Part shown: positions 1 through 10,084 of the stretch, piece by piece | Layout of the letters: each line of letters begins with the position of its first letter | Numbering within the stretch: the first letter of the stretch is position 1 | Assembly (NCBI RefSeq): GCF_001039355.2 | Contig: NW_019774836.1 | Coordinates: 285,584-349,583 of the forward strand | Length of the DNA: 64,000 nucleotides | From: Lingula anatina | Lineage: Eukaryota; Brachiopoda; Lingulata; Lingulida; Lingulidae | Direction: 5' to 3' | The notes under the pieces: generated by a model | What the model was told of the DNA's origin: nothing | The model's database searches: none | What the model saw: the letters and a program-made list of their open reading frames with translations, nothing else | Translations under genes and position numbers: made by a program

Positions 1-880
1 ACTGTGAACTTCTAAGTCACCTTTAATAAATATCAAAGACACACAATGAGTATAAGGCATTAACATACTTGTAGCGACATCATCAATAACGCAATTAACT
101 AGAGATTTTAAATATCGCGGACTGGTCATTAACTTTGGTGGTTAATAATTAGAGACATCATATTGTGTCTGTAATTTCTCCTCCTCCTCATCAGCAGCAA
201 TGGGTTTTCAACCCAACCCAAGTTATTTTTCATTTTTTCCCTTTCTTGTCCTTTTTTTGTCCCTATTTTTTCAAATTCGTCACCCAAGGTCGTTATCGAC
301 GTCCCAGTGTTCAACATCACTGGGTGGCTCAGACAGGTACTCGGGAACTCTCTCCATGATGTTCCCATTCCCCACCTGCACATACTGACAGTTGTTAATG
401 TTGTTGTGCGTGCAGTATGTTGTATTATAGTGGTTATGATAGTGATAGTAATGGTGGTGGTGGTGACTTGATGGATCCAGTGGAGATTCCTGATCGTTTG
501 ACTCGTCTTGTTTTGTACACTCTGAAACAATGACAAAATTCATTTAATATTTTTCGGTGAATAATTTGTTTTTGGTTCACGTTGGTGGTTCTATCATACG
601 CCAACTACTTATTCATTAATTACTCATCAAATGAATGAAAACAAATATTTTAAACAAAAATTTACATAATACATGTATCAGCCCTGTTGAAAATGTGAAA
701 AGACGAAATAAAACATGCGTCTTATGTTACATGATGAAAATGAATTTTTATATATTTTTCATTTGCACAATAGAACTTTCATTTAATTTGTCAATGCTCA
801 CCACTTGAGGAATCTTGTTTTATCTGCGGGCTAGACAAAAACTCGCGTACAAGTTCACACATATCTAGACGAAAAAAAAA
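1..880 (-). repeat. Segmental duplicate of 17498-18350
   Basis: The sequence from about 1 to 880 aligns nearly end to end with about 17498-18350, including the two RHIM exons, the intron between them and the 3' flank. Small indels and many substitutions show the duplication is old compared with the perfect repeat at 41-45 kb. The homology starts at the window edge, so its true left end is outside the window. Confidence 0.8.
280..864 (-). CDS. Orphan 3' end of a RHIM-motif gene (two exons)
   Basis: Two minus-strand exons, 864-802 and 521-280, match the last two exons of the gene at 17755-23767 in length (63 and 242 nt), phase (1/1), acceptor and donor sites and stop position. The encoded tail has a short helix-like segment beginning MCELVREFL, an acidic stretch, a His/Tyr-rich linker, and a RHIM-like motif with core VQVG (codons at 370-381) preceded by NNCQY and followed by NGNIM, then an acidic end. 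RHIMs assemble functional amyloids in necroptosis and NF-kB signalling. That role is inferred from the motif. Most differences from the other copy are conservative and both splice sites are intact, so it looks selected or recently copied. The upstream exons (LRR, Roc, COR) were not found between 870 and 10000. It may be a partial duplicate, an alternative tail, or the end of a gene with a very long intron. Confidence 0.55.
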
Positions 881-1099
881 AAATAGAAATGAGAATGAAA
901 TAAAAAAGAAAACTGAACCAGCATCAGGATAATAAAATATATCGCTGGCCATTGTTTAGCTGCAATAAAGAGGGAAGGGAGGGGGTTAGAAGCAAATCGA
1001 AGGTTTTACATGTGCCACTATTATTTTTATTCAGTTAATTCTGATAGGTCTACATACATATGCATTTTGTTTAAGAAATGTACACGTATTTGTAAAAAC

Positions 1100-2400
1100 G
1101 GCTGTTCAAGCAAACAACTTAACAGAGAGAGGTTATTACAAAATTTTATTTAAAGTTCGCAAAAATCAATACGCGTCAAAAGTTGTTTTGCAAAGGGAGT
1201 AAAGTAATTGTTTAAACAATGGCAACAGGTACGTGTTTATTTATAGCAATGACGTAAACATTAATACAAGTTCGCGTTATTTACGTGAAGTGACAGCCAG
1301 ACAACCAAGCGGAGGTGTAATGTACTTGTTGGCTTTCGATGACATTTTAAAAGGAAAAAAAATACACAAAAACATAAGAAATGAAATTAAAGAAATTAAC
1401 AACATCTCAAAAGAGCTGATTGCATGTCATGAAAAAGATGCTCAAAAGAGTTGTGCGCAGCTGGGTATTTCCACTGTTTATTTATAGCAGAGGTATAAAA
1501 GGGAAATTTTTATTGCGCAATTTGCCAGAGTTGACAACCAGACAGACACGAAAAGATCCCTTGCATATGTCAGCAACATTTGAAAAATACCACCGTCAAC
1601 AGTTCCGGTGAGTTCCTTAAAACTATAGCGGGGTCGTCACATAGCGAATTAACTGTAAACAGTTACTAAATTGTGACAAAACGGATTCCAAGTGAGTTCC
1701 TTGAATAATTGATTGTTCTCTAATGATTTACCTCTGAGGCTAGTGAAAAGTGATCAAATGAAGTAGGTCGTACTTCAATGCAATTTCAATTAATTAAAGA
1801 TTGTGAGCTACAGTGTGTGATTAAAAAATAATCCACAAAACTTGTCGTCGTTGTGAAGATCATGTAGATAATTGACCAAAGCGAAACATGCAGGACAGAA
1901 ATGACATCCAGGTGTATCATTGTTAGATAACAACACTTACAGATTTCTACGAAAATAATATATATAAATCGGTTGCTCAAACAATAGAAACGGCATGTGT
2001 TTTATAGCGATAACGTAAATATTTTAAGTATCGCATTGTTTACATGCAGTGACAGCCAGATAACCAAGCACCAGAGAGCTAATGTACTTGTAAGATACCG
2101 TTGACTTTAAAATAAACAAACTTATAATAAGTGACTTTTAAGAAATAAACAATGCCATTAAAGAGCTGATTGCACGTCCAAAAAAATGCTCAAAAGAGTT
2201 GTGCGCATCTGGGTACAATGTATTTCCACTGTTCATTTATAGCGACAATTTCAAAGGGAATCTTTTATTGCGCAGTTTGTTTCATGATCAGTTGACACCA
2301 ATCAGACATGACTGGAACATTTTAAAAATGCCACCCTTAACGGTTCCGGTGAGTTCCTTAAATCATTAAATAGGTAGGGTAGTCATATAGCGAATTAACT
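1100..2400. repeat. Diverged repeat modules with TATA-like box, block 1
   Basis: No gene is visible. Two alternating modules recur. Module A (about 1177-1330 and 1985-2090) contains GTTTATTTATAGC or a variant next to TGACGT-like bases and a GTGACAGCCAGA word. Module B (about 1432-1626 and 2187-2370) begins CTCAAAAGAGTTGTGCGCA, has another TTTATAGC-like word and ends in a donor-like GGTTCCGGTGAGTTCC. A third segment at 1730-1880 matches 6228-6385. The copies are too diverged to share an open frame. They may be degraded copies of a promoter or first-exon region, or an unclassified transposon. Confidence 0.6.
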
Positions 2401-2849
2401 GTGAATAGTTATTGATATGAAAATAACTCCTAAATAATAATGGCGGGAGAATGATTTTGCTCTGGTAACCTGGCTTTGCTAGCGTTCTTAAATTGTGTTA
2501 TGTTGGAAAAATACTTTGCCATGTAGAACGTTTAATTTTCTGCGCGGCTAATTTATTTGCAAGACCTAAATCTTTCTAAAAATTTCTTTTTCTTTCAAGA
2601 GCCCGGGGTAATTCAAAAAGGTAAAAGTCGTGCCGTAACGGTTCTTTTCAGAGTGTTAAGTACATAAATGTATTGATACCTTGTGATTTAGCCATATAGT
2701 CAAACGCAGCCAAATGTTCATTTTCAAGTCAATATAAAAAGATATTGTGAGAGGCTTGTGTACAGTTCGTCGTCTTTCTGAGTGAATGTTGTTTTAGGTA
2801 GGCATACGTATATAGGCAAATGAAACGCGATCGTTCATCTACACGTGAA

Positions 2850-3140
2850 ACAAGAGTTCAAACAAACAATTGAAAAGAAGCGATTTATTTGCAATTGTTA
2901 TTTAAAGGTTACAAAATTCAATGCGCTACATAATAGCCGTGCACCTCTGTGAAAAAAGGCACAGACGCTTGATGTTAAATTGTGTGAAATCGTTGAGACA
3001 TTGGAGAGTTTATGTTACTCATGCTTTATTTTTAAACGTTCAGTTCAGTAACCATTCACATCGCTTATGTCGGTATAGTAAATGGACTAGTCAGCAGGTC
3101 AGCATGACAGCAAGCAAGCAAGCAAGCAAGGTACATAATC
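2850..3140. repeat. Partial copy of the 1-7 kb repeat family
   Basis: The stretch around 2858-3000 (a CAAACAAACAATTG-like start, then ATTTAAAGGTTACAAAATTCAATGCGC and a CCGTGCACCTCTGTGAAAAAAGG-like word) matches 1105-1180 and 6010-6150 in the same order. A short CAAG tandem follows at about 3110-3130. No coding potential is seen beyond short chance frames. Confidence 0.5.
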
Positions 3141-3304
3141 TAAAAAAAAAACAATAAACAAAATGAATAAATAAATAAAGGAAACTATATTTATCATTAG
3201 CTAAGACTTTATATTCATATATAAAATTTTTGTTCATTTTATGATCTAATGGTTGATATTGGATAAAGTAATGGGGCAATGGAGTCACTTCCTACGTAAT
3301 GGAT

Positions 3305-3305
3305 N
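3305..3305. other. Single N (assembly gap or ambiguous base)
   Basis: One unresolved base lies in otherwise ordinary AT-rich sequence. No duplication is seen across it, unlike the N at 43201. Confidence 0.95.
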
Positions 3306-3619
3306 AACCAACACATTTTATGCTTTATAATTTACCTTTCCTTCAGAACAGGTAAAACTTTGTCAGGTGACATCAACCTCTTACAACCTCAGCTCTTGAC
3401 CTTGGAATATTAGTACTTAGTTTCAGTTGCATAGTTTAAGAGTATCTCACCACCACCATGAAAGCATCAACAAGAAATACACTGAGACCAGAAGGCACTT
3501 TAAAGCCCCCTGTCACACTTATTTGGATTATGAAGTATGGAAGTATGGAAGCAGAATGAGCCATAATGAAGAATTTTCAAAATTTGCACCACATTCGTTG
3601 GGTAATATCAAATTGTCCT

Positions 3620-4140
3620 CAATTCCAGTAAGAATACCTCAGAATCTCAGAACCTCAGAATGCGCTTCGAACCCACCTGGAATGGTTCGTGCACATTTGG
3701 GTTGTATTGTATTAGCTCTCAAATGCAGCTCACATGTAGTTGGAACACATTAGGAATAATGTTAATGCTGTCTAAATATAGTGAGCATATTTAGAATGTA
3801 CTTTAAATGCCATACAAGTGTGGTTTCATTGCTGGCTGAATTCCAGCCTGTAATCAAGATGCATTTAAGTTGCATTCCTGCTCATTGGAGGCACAATGTG
3901 GAACATTCTGACAAGATTTGAAGCACCTTGCCCTTTCGGTTCTCCCTCGAATGTGATCAAAATGTTCCGAATGCTTTTGGAATTACGTAAGAATCTTAAG
4001 AATGCGCTCATAGTGCAGTTAGAATACTCTTTAATGCCATTCGATATTTTTCCACTTGAAATGCACTTCGAATTTTTGAGAATGAGCAAAACATTTTAAC
4101 AGGACGCATAAATGGACCCAAACATTTAGAATGCGCTTAG
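3620..4140. repeat. Degenerate minisatellite rich in AGAATGCGCTTCGAA-like words
   Basis: Words such as CTCAGAATGCGCTTCGAA, AAGAATGCGCTCATAG, AATGCACTTCGAATTT and TTTAGAATGCGCTTAGAA recur at irregular spacing, with intervening AACATT and CTTTAATGCCAT words. Small frames run through it on both strands but differ between copies, so I read it as a decayed tandem repeat. Confidence 0.5.
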
Positions 4141-5550
4141 AAATTTTAGATACTTCAAATATCCAGGAATAAACAAGAAATTTTCATTCCGACAACATTC
4201 TAGCTCATTCAGCCTCTAGAGTGACTAGGTTATAAATGAAGACAATAAGGATATTGTCACCGTTCACCCAAAACTCCTTATATACTGCCTTACATACATT
4301 CTTTTCAGTGATAAATGAATTTTCAGTATTCAGTGATTACATTAATTAACATTTACACATGTCATCTTACAGGTGATGGCATAATTGCAGTTTGGGGGTA
4401 AAAACTGAAAAATTGGTTTTTCAAATTTCTTTTTTACCTGAACACCCGTGATCACTATTTCAAAGCCAATTTAATGACACCATTTAGTACCCCAACACCC
4501 TGCAAGCAATTTTTTAAAGCCTTACTTCAGATTTGATTGTTGATAAAGCAACATAATACCTTTGTTTTAGAAGATCTGTCATTACGGACTCATAACTCCA
4601 TAACAAAAGCATTTAAACCAAAACATTGGCATGGGATTGTAGCTCATGCTCTTGTGGTCCATTGGCCACTTTTGTGATAAAATCTTGTTCAGGGATGAAG
4701 TTAAGCCCCATATGGATTGCTAACTAATCTCAAAAAAGAAAGCTGTAAAATAGATGATTAAAGCTTTCAGTTGCTCATGCTTATACATTGCTGGGTTTGC
4801 TTCTGTTATTTCAAGGAAAAAATATAAACGCCGATATTTCATATTTTCAAGAGTTCTTACATTATTTCACAGCAGCACAAAGACAGATACATTATTGAAT
4901 AATTAGATGCAGGAAAAAACTCATTTTCGGTACTGGGTGGTAAAAAAGAGTAACAATATCCTAATGCTCTGGTACGGAGTGTTCTACTGTAAATATTCCC
5001 GTATGTAACTAACATCATGCCTATTCTATATGTCAAAACTTTTCAGTTTCATGTGATCCTTGAACAATATTGACCACATTTGTTGTATTATTGTTTTTTC
5101 TAATTTAAAAGCCACAGTTGCATATAAACATTTGTATTTATATACACAGAAATGGTGATTTTGGGGTGATTTTTACATCAAAATGACCAAAAAATCCTCT
5201 TTTTAACCCAAAATGAAGTGACCCAACCAAAATGCTGTATCTATTTGCACTCACTGATCATGAAATCATATAGTTAGACATATAACAAGCCATCTTTGAA
5301 CTGATATTTAAAGATTTACATGAGAAATATGTGGTTGGAAGGAGCGTTTGGTGGCCATTTTGAAATATCACTTGATACCAATATCAGATATAATTTAAAA
5401 TGAAAATACTTATTAGATTTGTATTCAGCATCCAAAATGGCCATAGAATCCACTTGTCTGAAATTAAATTTCCCAAAAAAGCTTTCATTTGCCCACCCCT
5501 ATTACTACATATGAAAATAACTGGTTATAAAGCAATGGCATTACAATGAA
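4141..5550. other. No recognisable feature (intergenic)
   Basis: AT-rich single-copy-looking sequence. I see no open frame with codon-like structure, no paired splice sites and no repeat shared with the rest of the window. Confidence 0.5.
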
Positions 5551-5554
5551 TTCG

Positions 5555-7130
5555 CTCCACCTGGCTTGGAAGTTTTTAGGACGACCAGATAAAAATTATA
5601 AATCATATCACAAAAATAATTCATGTCATAATTTGTTAGGAAAAAAGAACGTTGTCCTTGAGATTTTGTGAGAAAAAGACAGACACAATAAACTATAGTG
5701 CAATTTAAAAAGTATTAATTGTGTCACAACAAAGCACAGCGTATGCAAATGAAAGGCTCAGATTATGCGAAGGGTATTTCCAATGTTTACTTATTGCGAC
5801 GAAATGGAAAGAAAATTGCGTCGCACCGACAAGAAATGAAACTAATTTTTTGCAAGATTATTGTATTTTAAGAATGAACGTCGTGAGCAGTATAGCATGT
5901 TATGTAGAGGCGATATCCCATTGGGCGTCTTTAAGTGTGCATTTTTGTTTCAGGAAGTCAAACATGTATAGGTATGGAAAAACGCGACCACTCATGAACC
6001 TGTAAAAACAGCTGTTCAAACAAACACTTGATTATTTCCCACTGTCATTTAAAACTTGCAAAAATCAATCCGCGCCATAATGGCCGTGCACCTCCGTGAA
6101 GAAAAGGTGTCGGCGCCTGACGTTAAATGTCACAAATCTCTATGCAGATACCACTCAGACTGATTTCAAGGAAGTTCGTTAAATACTTGATTTTGTCAAT
6201 GTACTAGTGATAGGGAAGTACCCGGGTACCTCTGATGCAGTGAAAAGTACTCAAATAAAGTAGATCATATACCAGTTCAATTCTTATTATCCATTTATAG
6301 AACGTGAGCTACAGAGTAGGCTTGATTAAAAATATAATCCGCAGAACTGGTCGGCGTTGTGAAGACCATGCAGACAATTGATCAGGAAAAATAACATTAA
6401 GGATGACATATGGGTTTATCAACATTAAATAAAAGCACCAAAAGATATTTTGCAAAGGAAACAAAGTGATTGTTCAAACAGTGGCGAGGGCACGTGTTTA
6501 TTTATAGCAATGACGTGGGAATTTAAATAGTATCGCAATGTTCATGTGAAGTGACAGCCTTACAACAAGGCATAAAACTGATAAATTACGCGTTTTTTGG
6601 CTTTTTGAAAGAAACAAAAATTTCACCGGTGAGTTTAGGAAATAATTAACCTTGTCACATAAGAGTAAACTAGAGGCATACCTATTCGAGAAAATTTGCT
6701 CATAAGAGGTGTGCGCAGGTTATTTCCAATGCTTATTTATAGCTCGTTTTAAAGGAAAATTTTATTGCGCAGCTTACTCGGGAGGTCAACTGAACAGACA
6801 CGAACAGATCTCTTGCAAAGCTAGCGATATTTTTAGAAAAAAAAAACACCGCAAGCAAAGCTGGTGAGTTGAAGAAAAATTAGTGAGGTTGTCATAAAGC
6901 AAAGTTACTGCAATATTACATCTGAAATTAATAATCGTTAACCGGTACATACAGGTACATGTACATCTACATGTAGCGATAGCAGAAAAAAGATTTCTCT
7001 CCACCTGGGTTGGTAGTTTTCATGACGACTGGACAAGAAATGATTCATTATATCACGAAATAGTTCATTACATATTTGTAAAGATACAGAACGTTGCCAT
7101 TAAGTTTTTGTGAAAAAAAGACAGATATCT
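5555..7130. repeat. Diverged repeat modules, block 2
   Basis: This block repeats the parts of block 1 in a different order: a module at 5555-5690 that recurs at 7005-7130 (CTCCACCTGG.TTGG start, AAGACAGA end), a module-B-like piece at 5690-5860, the CGGCTGTTCAA-like and CCGTGCACCTCCGTGAAG pieces at 6003-6150, the 6228-6385 match to 1730-1880, module A at 6438-6560 and module B at 6700-6880. The copies share TATTTATAG-like words and donor-like GGTGAGTT but no long frame. Confidence 0.55.
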
Positions 7131-8700
7131 AATGGTAAGTTAAAGGAAGTATTTATCGCGTACTGGAAAGGGTTCTTGAATTCTGTACACCAAAATTCTA
7201 ACTGGAACTTGTAACCAAAGTGAAAGGCCCCGATCTACTTGGTTTGTCCAATGTACAATATGTATGAGGTTGGGGAAATTTTATGTCATTCAACGTGATA
7301 TGATAAGATTGGCCAAGGGGAAATATTAAACGTACACCTTATCTTTGTTAAACATCAGGGGGTATTTAAGTTACAACTTAGAGGCGCAGAGCTTCACGAA
7401 TACTGATTTTGTTGTATTTGTGGGCTGAAGAACAATTTATTTGATCTTTGCATTAGCCACAAACTTTCTCGAGAAATTCTGCCGAATATTTTTCTCTGTT
7501 CTATAGTAAAATAATTATTGTAGACTGTGCATTTCCCTTGCCGTTATATGTATGCGATATCATTAAACGCCGAAATATTTATCTAGACTTATACATATCC
7601 GTTCCTTCAAATGTTTATTTTTTCCCGTGAAATGGCCATCAGCAGTTATGTTTACGCACGGAGTACTCAGTAGGTCACGTGGCCCAGCAGTTGTGAATTC
7701 TGATTAGTCTATCACCGTACAGTGGGAGGAGCGAGTATCAAAATTATTATTAAATATTTTTATGGCTGTCAGCCACATTTTCAGTAAATGCAATGACAAT
7801 TAGGAAGCGGCTCCAAGAGCTTAACGCCCACTTGGTGTTTGTATTGAATATTATTGGTTAATATCGAGTGAAGTACAGTAGTTCATCAAATTTGAAGAAC
7901 ATCCTGTAAGTACAGAACATGACATATTTAATCTTATTGTACGAAAGGGATGATAATGCTACACAACTGTAGTCATATAGGCCTACATGTATATTTTCGT
8001 GTGGAGGCAGGGTTCAGCAGGGTTGTGGCGTGCACTCCAATACATTTTTCTCTACTGTTCAAATGAAATTCTGAGCGATGCTTTCAAAGAATATGATTTT
8101 TCCGGGGTGGGTGGGGAGGGGGGGGGATATTTCTCGAAAAAAAGGAGGGGTTTCTTTTGCTTCAAAATCAATAAGTATCTTTGATAAGATAAAACAGACG
8201 TTCAAAGGCTTTACCGTTCACAACAGAAGTTGATAACAAACTATTTGAACCGAAAAGTTGGAACAGGTGAAGTATCGTTATGTTTTAAAAATTATTGGAA
8301 TATAAACAAAAACCGCCATTCTTGACAATTTCAGTTCTCTTTAAAAATATAAATAAATAAAAATAAAAATAAACAGCTTTCCCCTCCCCAGCACCAGTCG
8401 CAGCACAAAATTCGTACTGAAGTTTATAATGCTCAAGATACTGGGGATTTTTGAACGTCAAGTTCAACGTTTAATGATATGAATAGATAATGCGGCTAGT
8501 AACGATGCCTTGTTGATGTGACTTATGTCACGAAGTCAGGTGTATCAATACCATTGACCTTGGAACTGAACTTTTTGATTTACTTCGTGAATGATTCAAA
8601 TAGGACAATTAAGGAAAGAGCATATAATGCATCTGTCCCATTCTTTCGGGATCCATCCACTCCCAAACAGATTGATAAAATGGACAGATTGATTTAATAA
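7131..8700. other. No recognisable gene (intergenic, with G-rich patches)
   Basis: Mostly AT-rich unique sequence with a poly-G patch near 8106-8126. Short open frames exist on both strands but have low-complexity translations and no supporting splice sites. Confidence 0.45.
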
Positions 8701-8734
8701 TAGACGGGCCCGAGGTACTAATTGGTTCTTACAT

Positions 8735-9310
8735 GTGGTAATGCACTTTTATTTTATTTTATTTATTTTATTTCTTTTTTTTGGGGGGGGGGGGCAGTAA
8801 GTGTTATGCAGCGTTCGATCCCCTTTCCCTAACGATCAGAGACTCGGCGTTTAGATCACATCTTACAGGATCTGAAAGTGTCATTCGTCCAAGATCCTAG
8901 TATGTACATGTAGTTATCAGGTGCTTTCTTTATATGTGTAAATATACTGCGGTATCAGGACAACCGCCCTGGCAAGAGAGTTCATTGCGTATTTGGAAAG
9001 AAAACGGTTGTTATTGAGTTTTGTGAGAAAAAAAAAACAAAAAAAAAAAACAACAAAAAACAAACAAAAAAAAAACAAAAAAAAAAAAAAAAACGCACAA
9101 ACACTAATTGATAAGTTAAAGAAAGTATTAAATGTGTCACAAAAGAACACAATACATAAAGTTAAGATGCTCAAGGGAGTTGTGCGCAGGGTATTTCTAA
9201 TGTTTACTTATTGCGCATCGCTGAACTTAACAGAGTTGACAGCTGACATGAAACTACCTTTGTAAAATCAAAGTTATTTTAAGAAAGATCCCCGGGTAAC
9301 TCTCATTCCA
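8735..9310. repeat. Simple repeats plus a block-B repeat copy
   Basis: A (TTTTA)n and poly-G patch lies at about 8750-8795, and an A-rich low-complexity tract at about 9028-9094. From about 8985 to 9300 the sequence matches 5640-5860, including AAGTATTAAATGTGTCACAA and the GTTGTGCGCAGGGTATTTC module. The Phe- or Lys-rich frames across the A tract are simple-repeat artefacts. Confidence 0.6.
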
Positions 9311-9406
9311 TTTTTTTCGATCCAGCATATTTATCATCGTTCATAGTTCTTAAAATCTTACTTTTATGATGCTGTTTGTGAATTAATATCATCCAACGCA
9401 CGCGTT

Positions 9407-9562
9407 CTGAGTATACATAGGACAGCGGGATACTCGGCTCTGTACGATCCCTACTATCATCCTGTTCAGCTGTGTAACAAGAGGGGCGAATTTCAAGTGA
9501 AGTATGCTCAAACGTACCATGTTCATCTCCGGTCTGACGTTGACAGAGAATCCTGCCATTTC
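9407..9562 (+). CDS. Possible isolated coding exon, function unknown
   Basis: The plus frame around 9409-9562 reads as a plausible protein segment containing YSALYDPYYHPVQLCNKRG and, further on, HVHLRSDVDRES. It is followed by a candidate donor (TTTCAGG then GTAAAC) in phase 0. A weak acceptor (GTTCTGAG) lies near 9406. Phase 0 would permit splicing to the ATG-led exon at 10085, which would give the DED-CARD gene an N-terminal extension, but no upstream exon was found. The opposite strand is also open for 74 codons with a less protein-like composition. I do not recognise the domain. Confidence 0.25.
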
Positions 9563-9796
9563 AGGGTAAACTGGACCCTCTTTTTTTAAACTAACAGTCC
9601 TACATATTGCCATTCTTAGAATTAAAAGTCTCAGGCCGATATATTTTTGAAGCTATCTCCTCCTAGACCATCAGACTTAGGAAGTTTAAATTTAGAGGAT
9701 TGATAGACCTCTTCAGGGATGTGCATGGGCATTTCGGAATTTTAGTGGAACAGGGGTTTGGGCTGCCCATGGGAGTAGTTGACTCTAAATTAAGAA

Positions 9797-9890
9797 TTCA
9801 GGGGCGGATCCAAAGACATTTTCTTACAGTCTTCCAAATTACTCTTGTTGAACCGTCTTCGGACAGAAAAAATAGAAGGGTGAGTGTACC
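9797..9890 (+). repeat. Dispersed repeat starting GGGGCGGATCCA
   Basis: The segment with GGGGCGGATCCAAAGACATTTTC, then ACAGTCTTCCAAATTAC and a CAGAAAAAATAGA end, matches 63871-63961 with moderate divergence. It is a short non-coding dispersed repeat. The frame running through it is not a gene. Confidence 0.55.
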
Positions 9891-10084
9891 TCAGGGTTTC
9901 CAAATCTGAGAATTACTTTAGGTTCTAAAAACGCACGCATTCTTCTTTTATCATGTTATAAATGGTATGTTGTTTCAGATTGAGAGTCAGGAACGGTGGT
10001 CCACGCCATTGTTTCTGTAACATTTAATGACATTAATCAATGCACATCTAACCTCGCCTCATCTGCAGCGTTTCTTTCACTGAG

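Noticed and set aside
129-536. 135-codon minus-strand frame rich in Thr/Ile over the RHIM exon
   Set aside because: It is the wrong frame of the RHIM exon; the Thr/Ile runs come from reading the His-coding repeat out of frame.
8917-9265. Overlapping Phe-rich and Lys-rich frames on opposite strands
   Set aside because: Both arise from the A-rich low-complexity tract at about 9028-9094.
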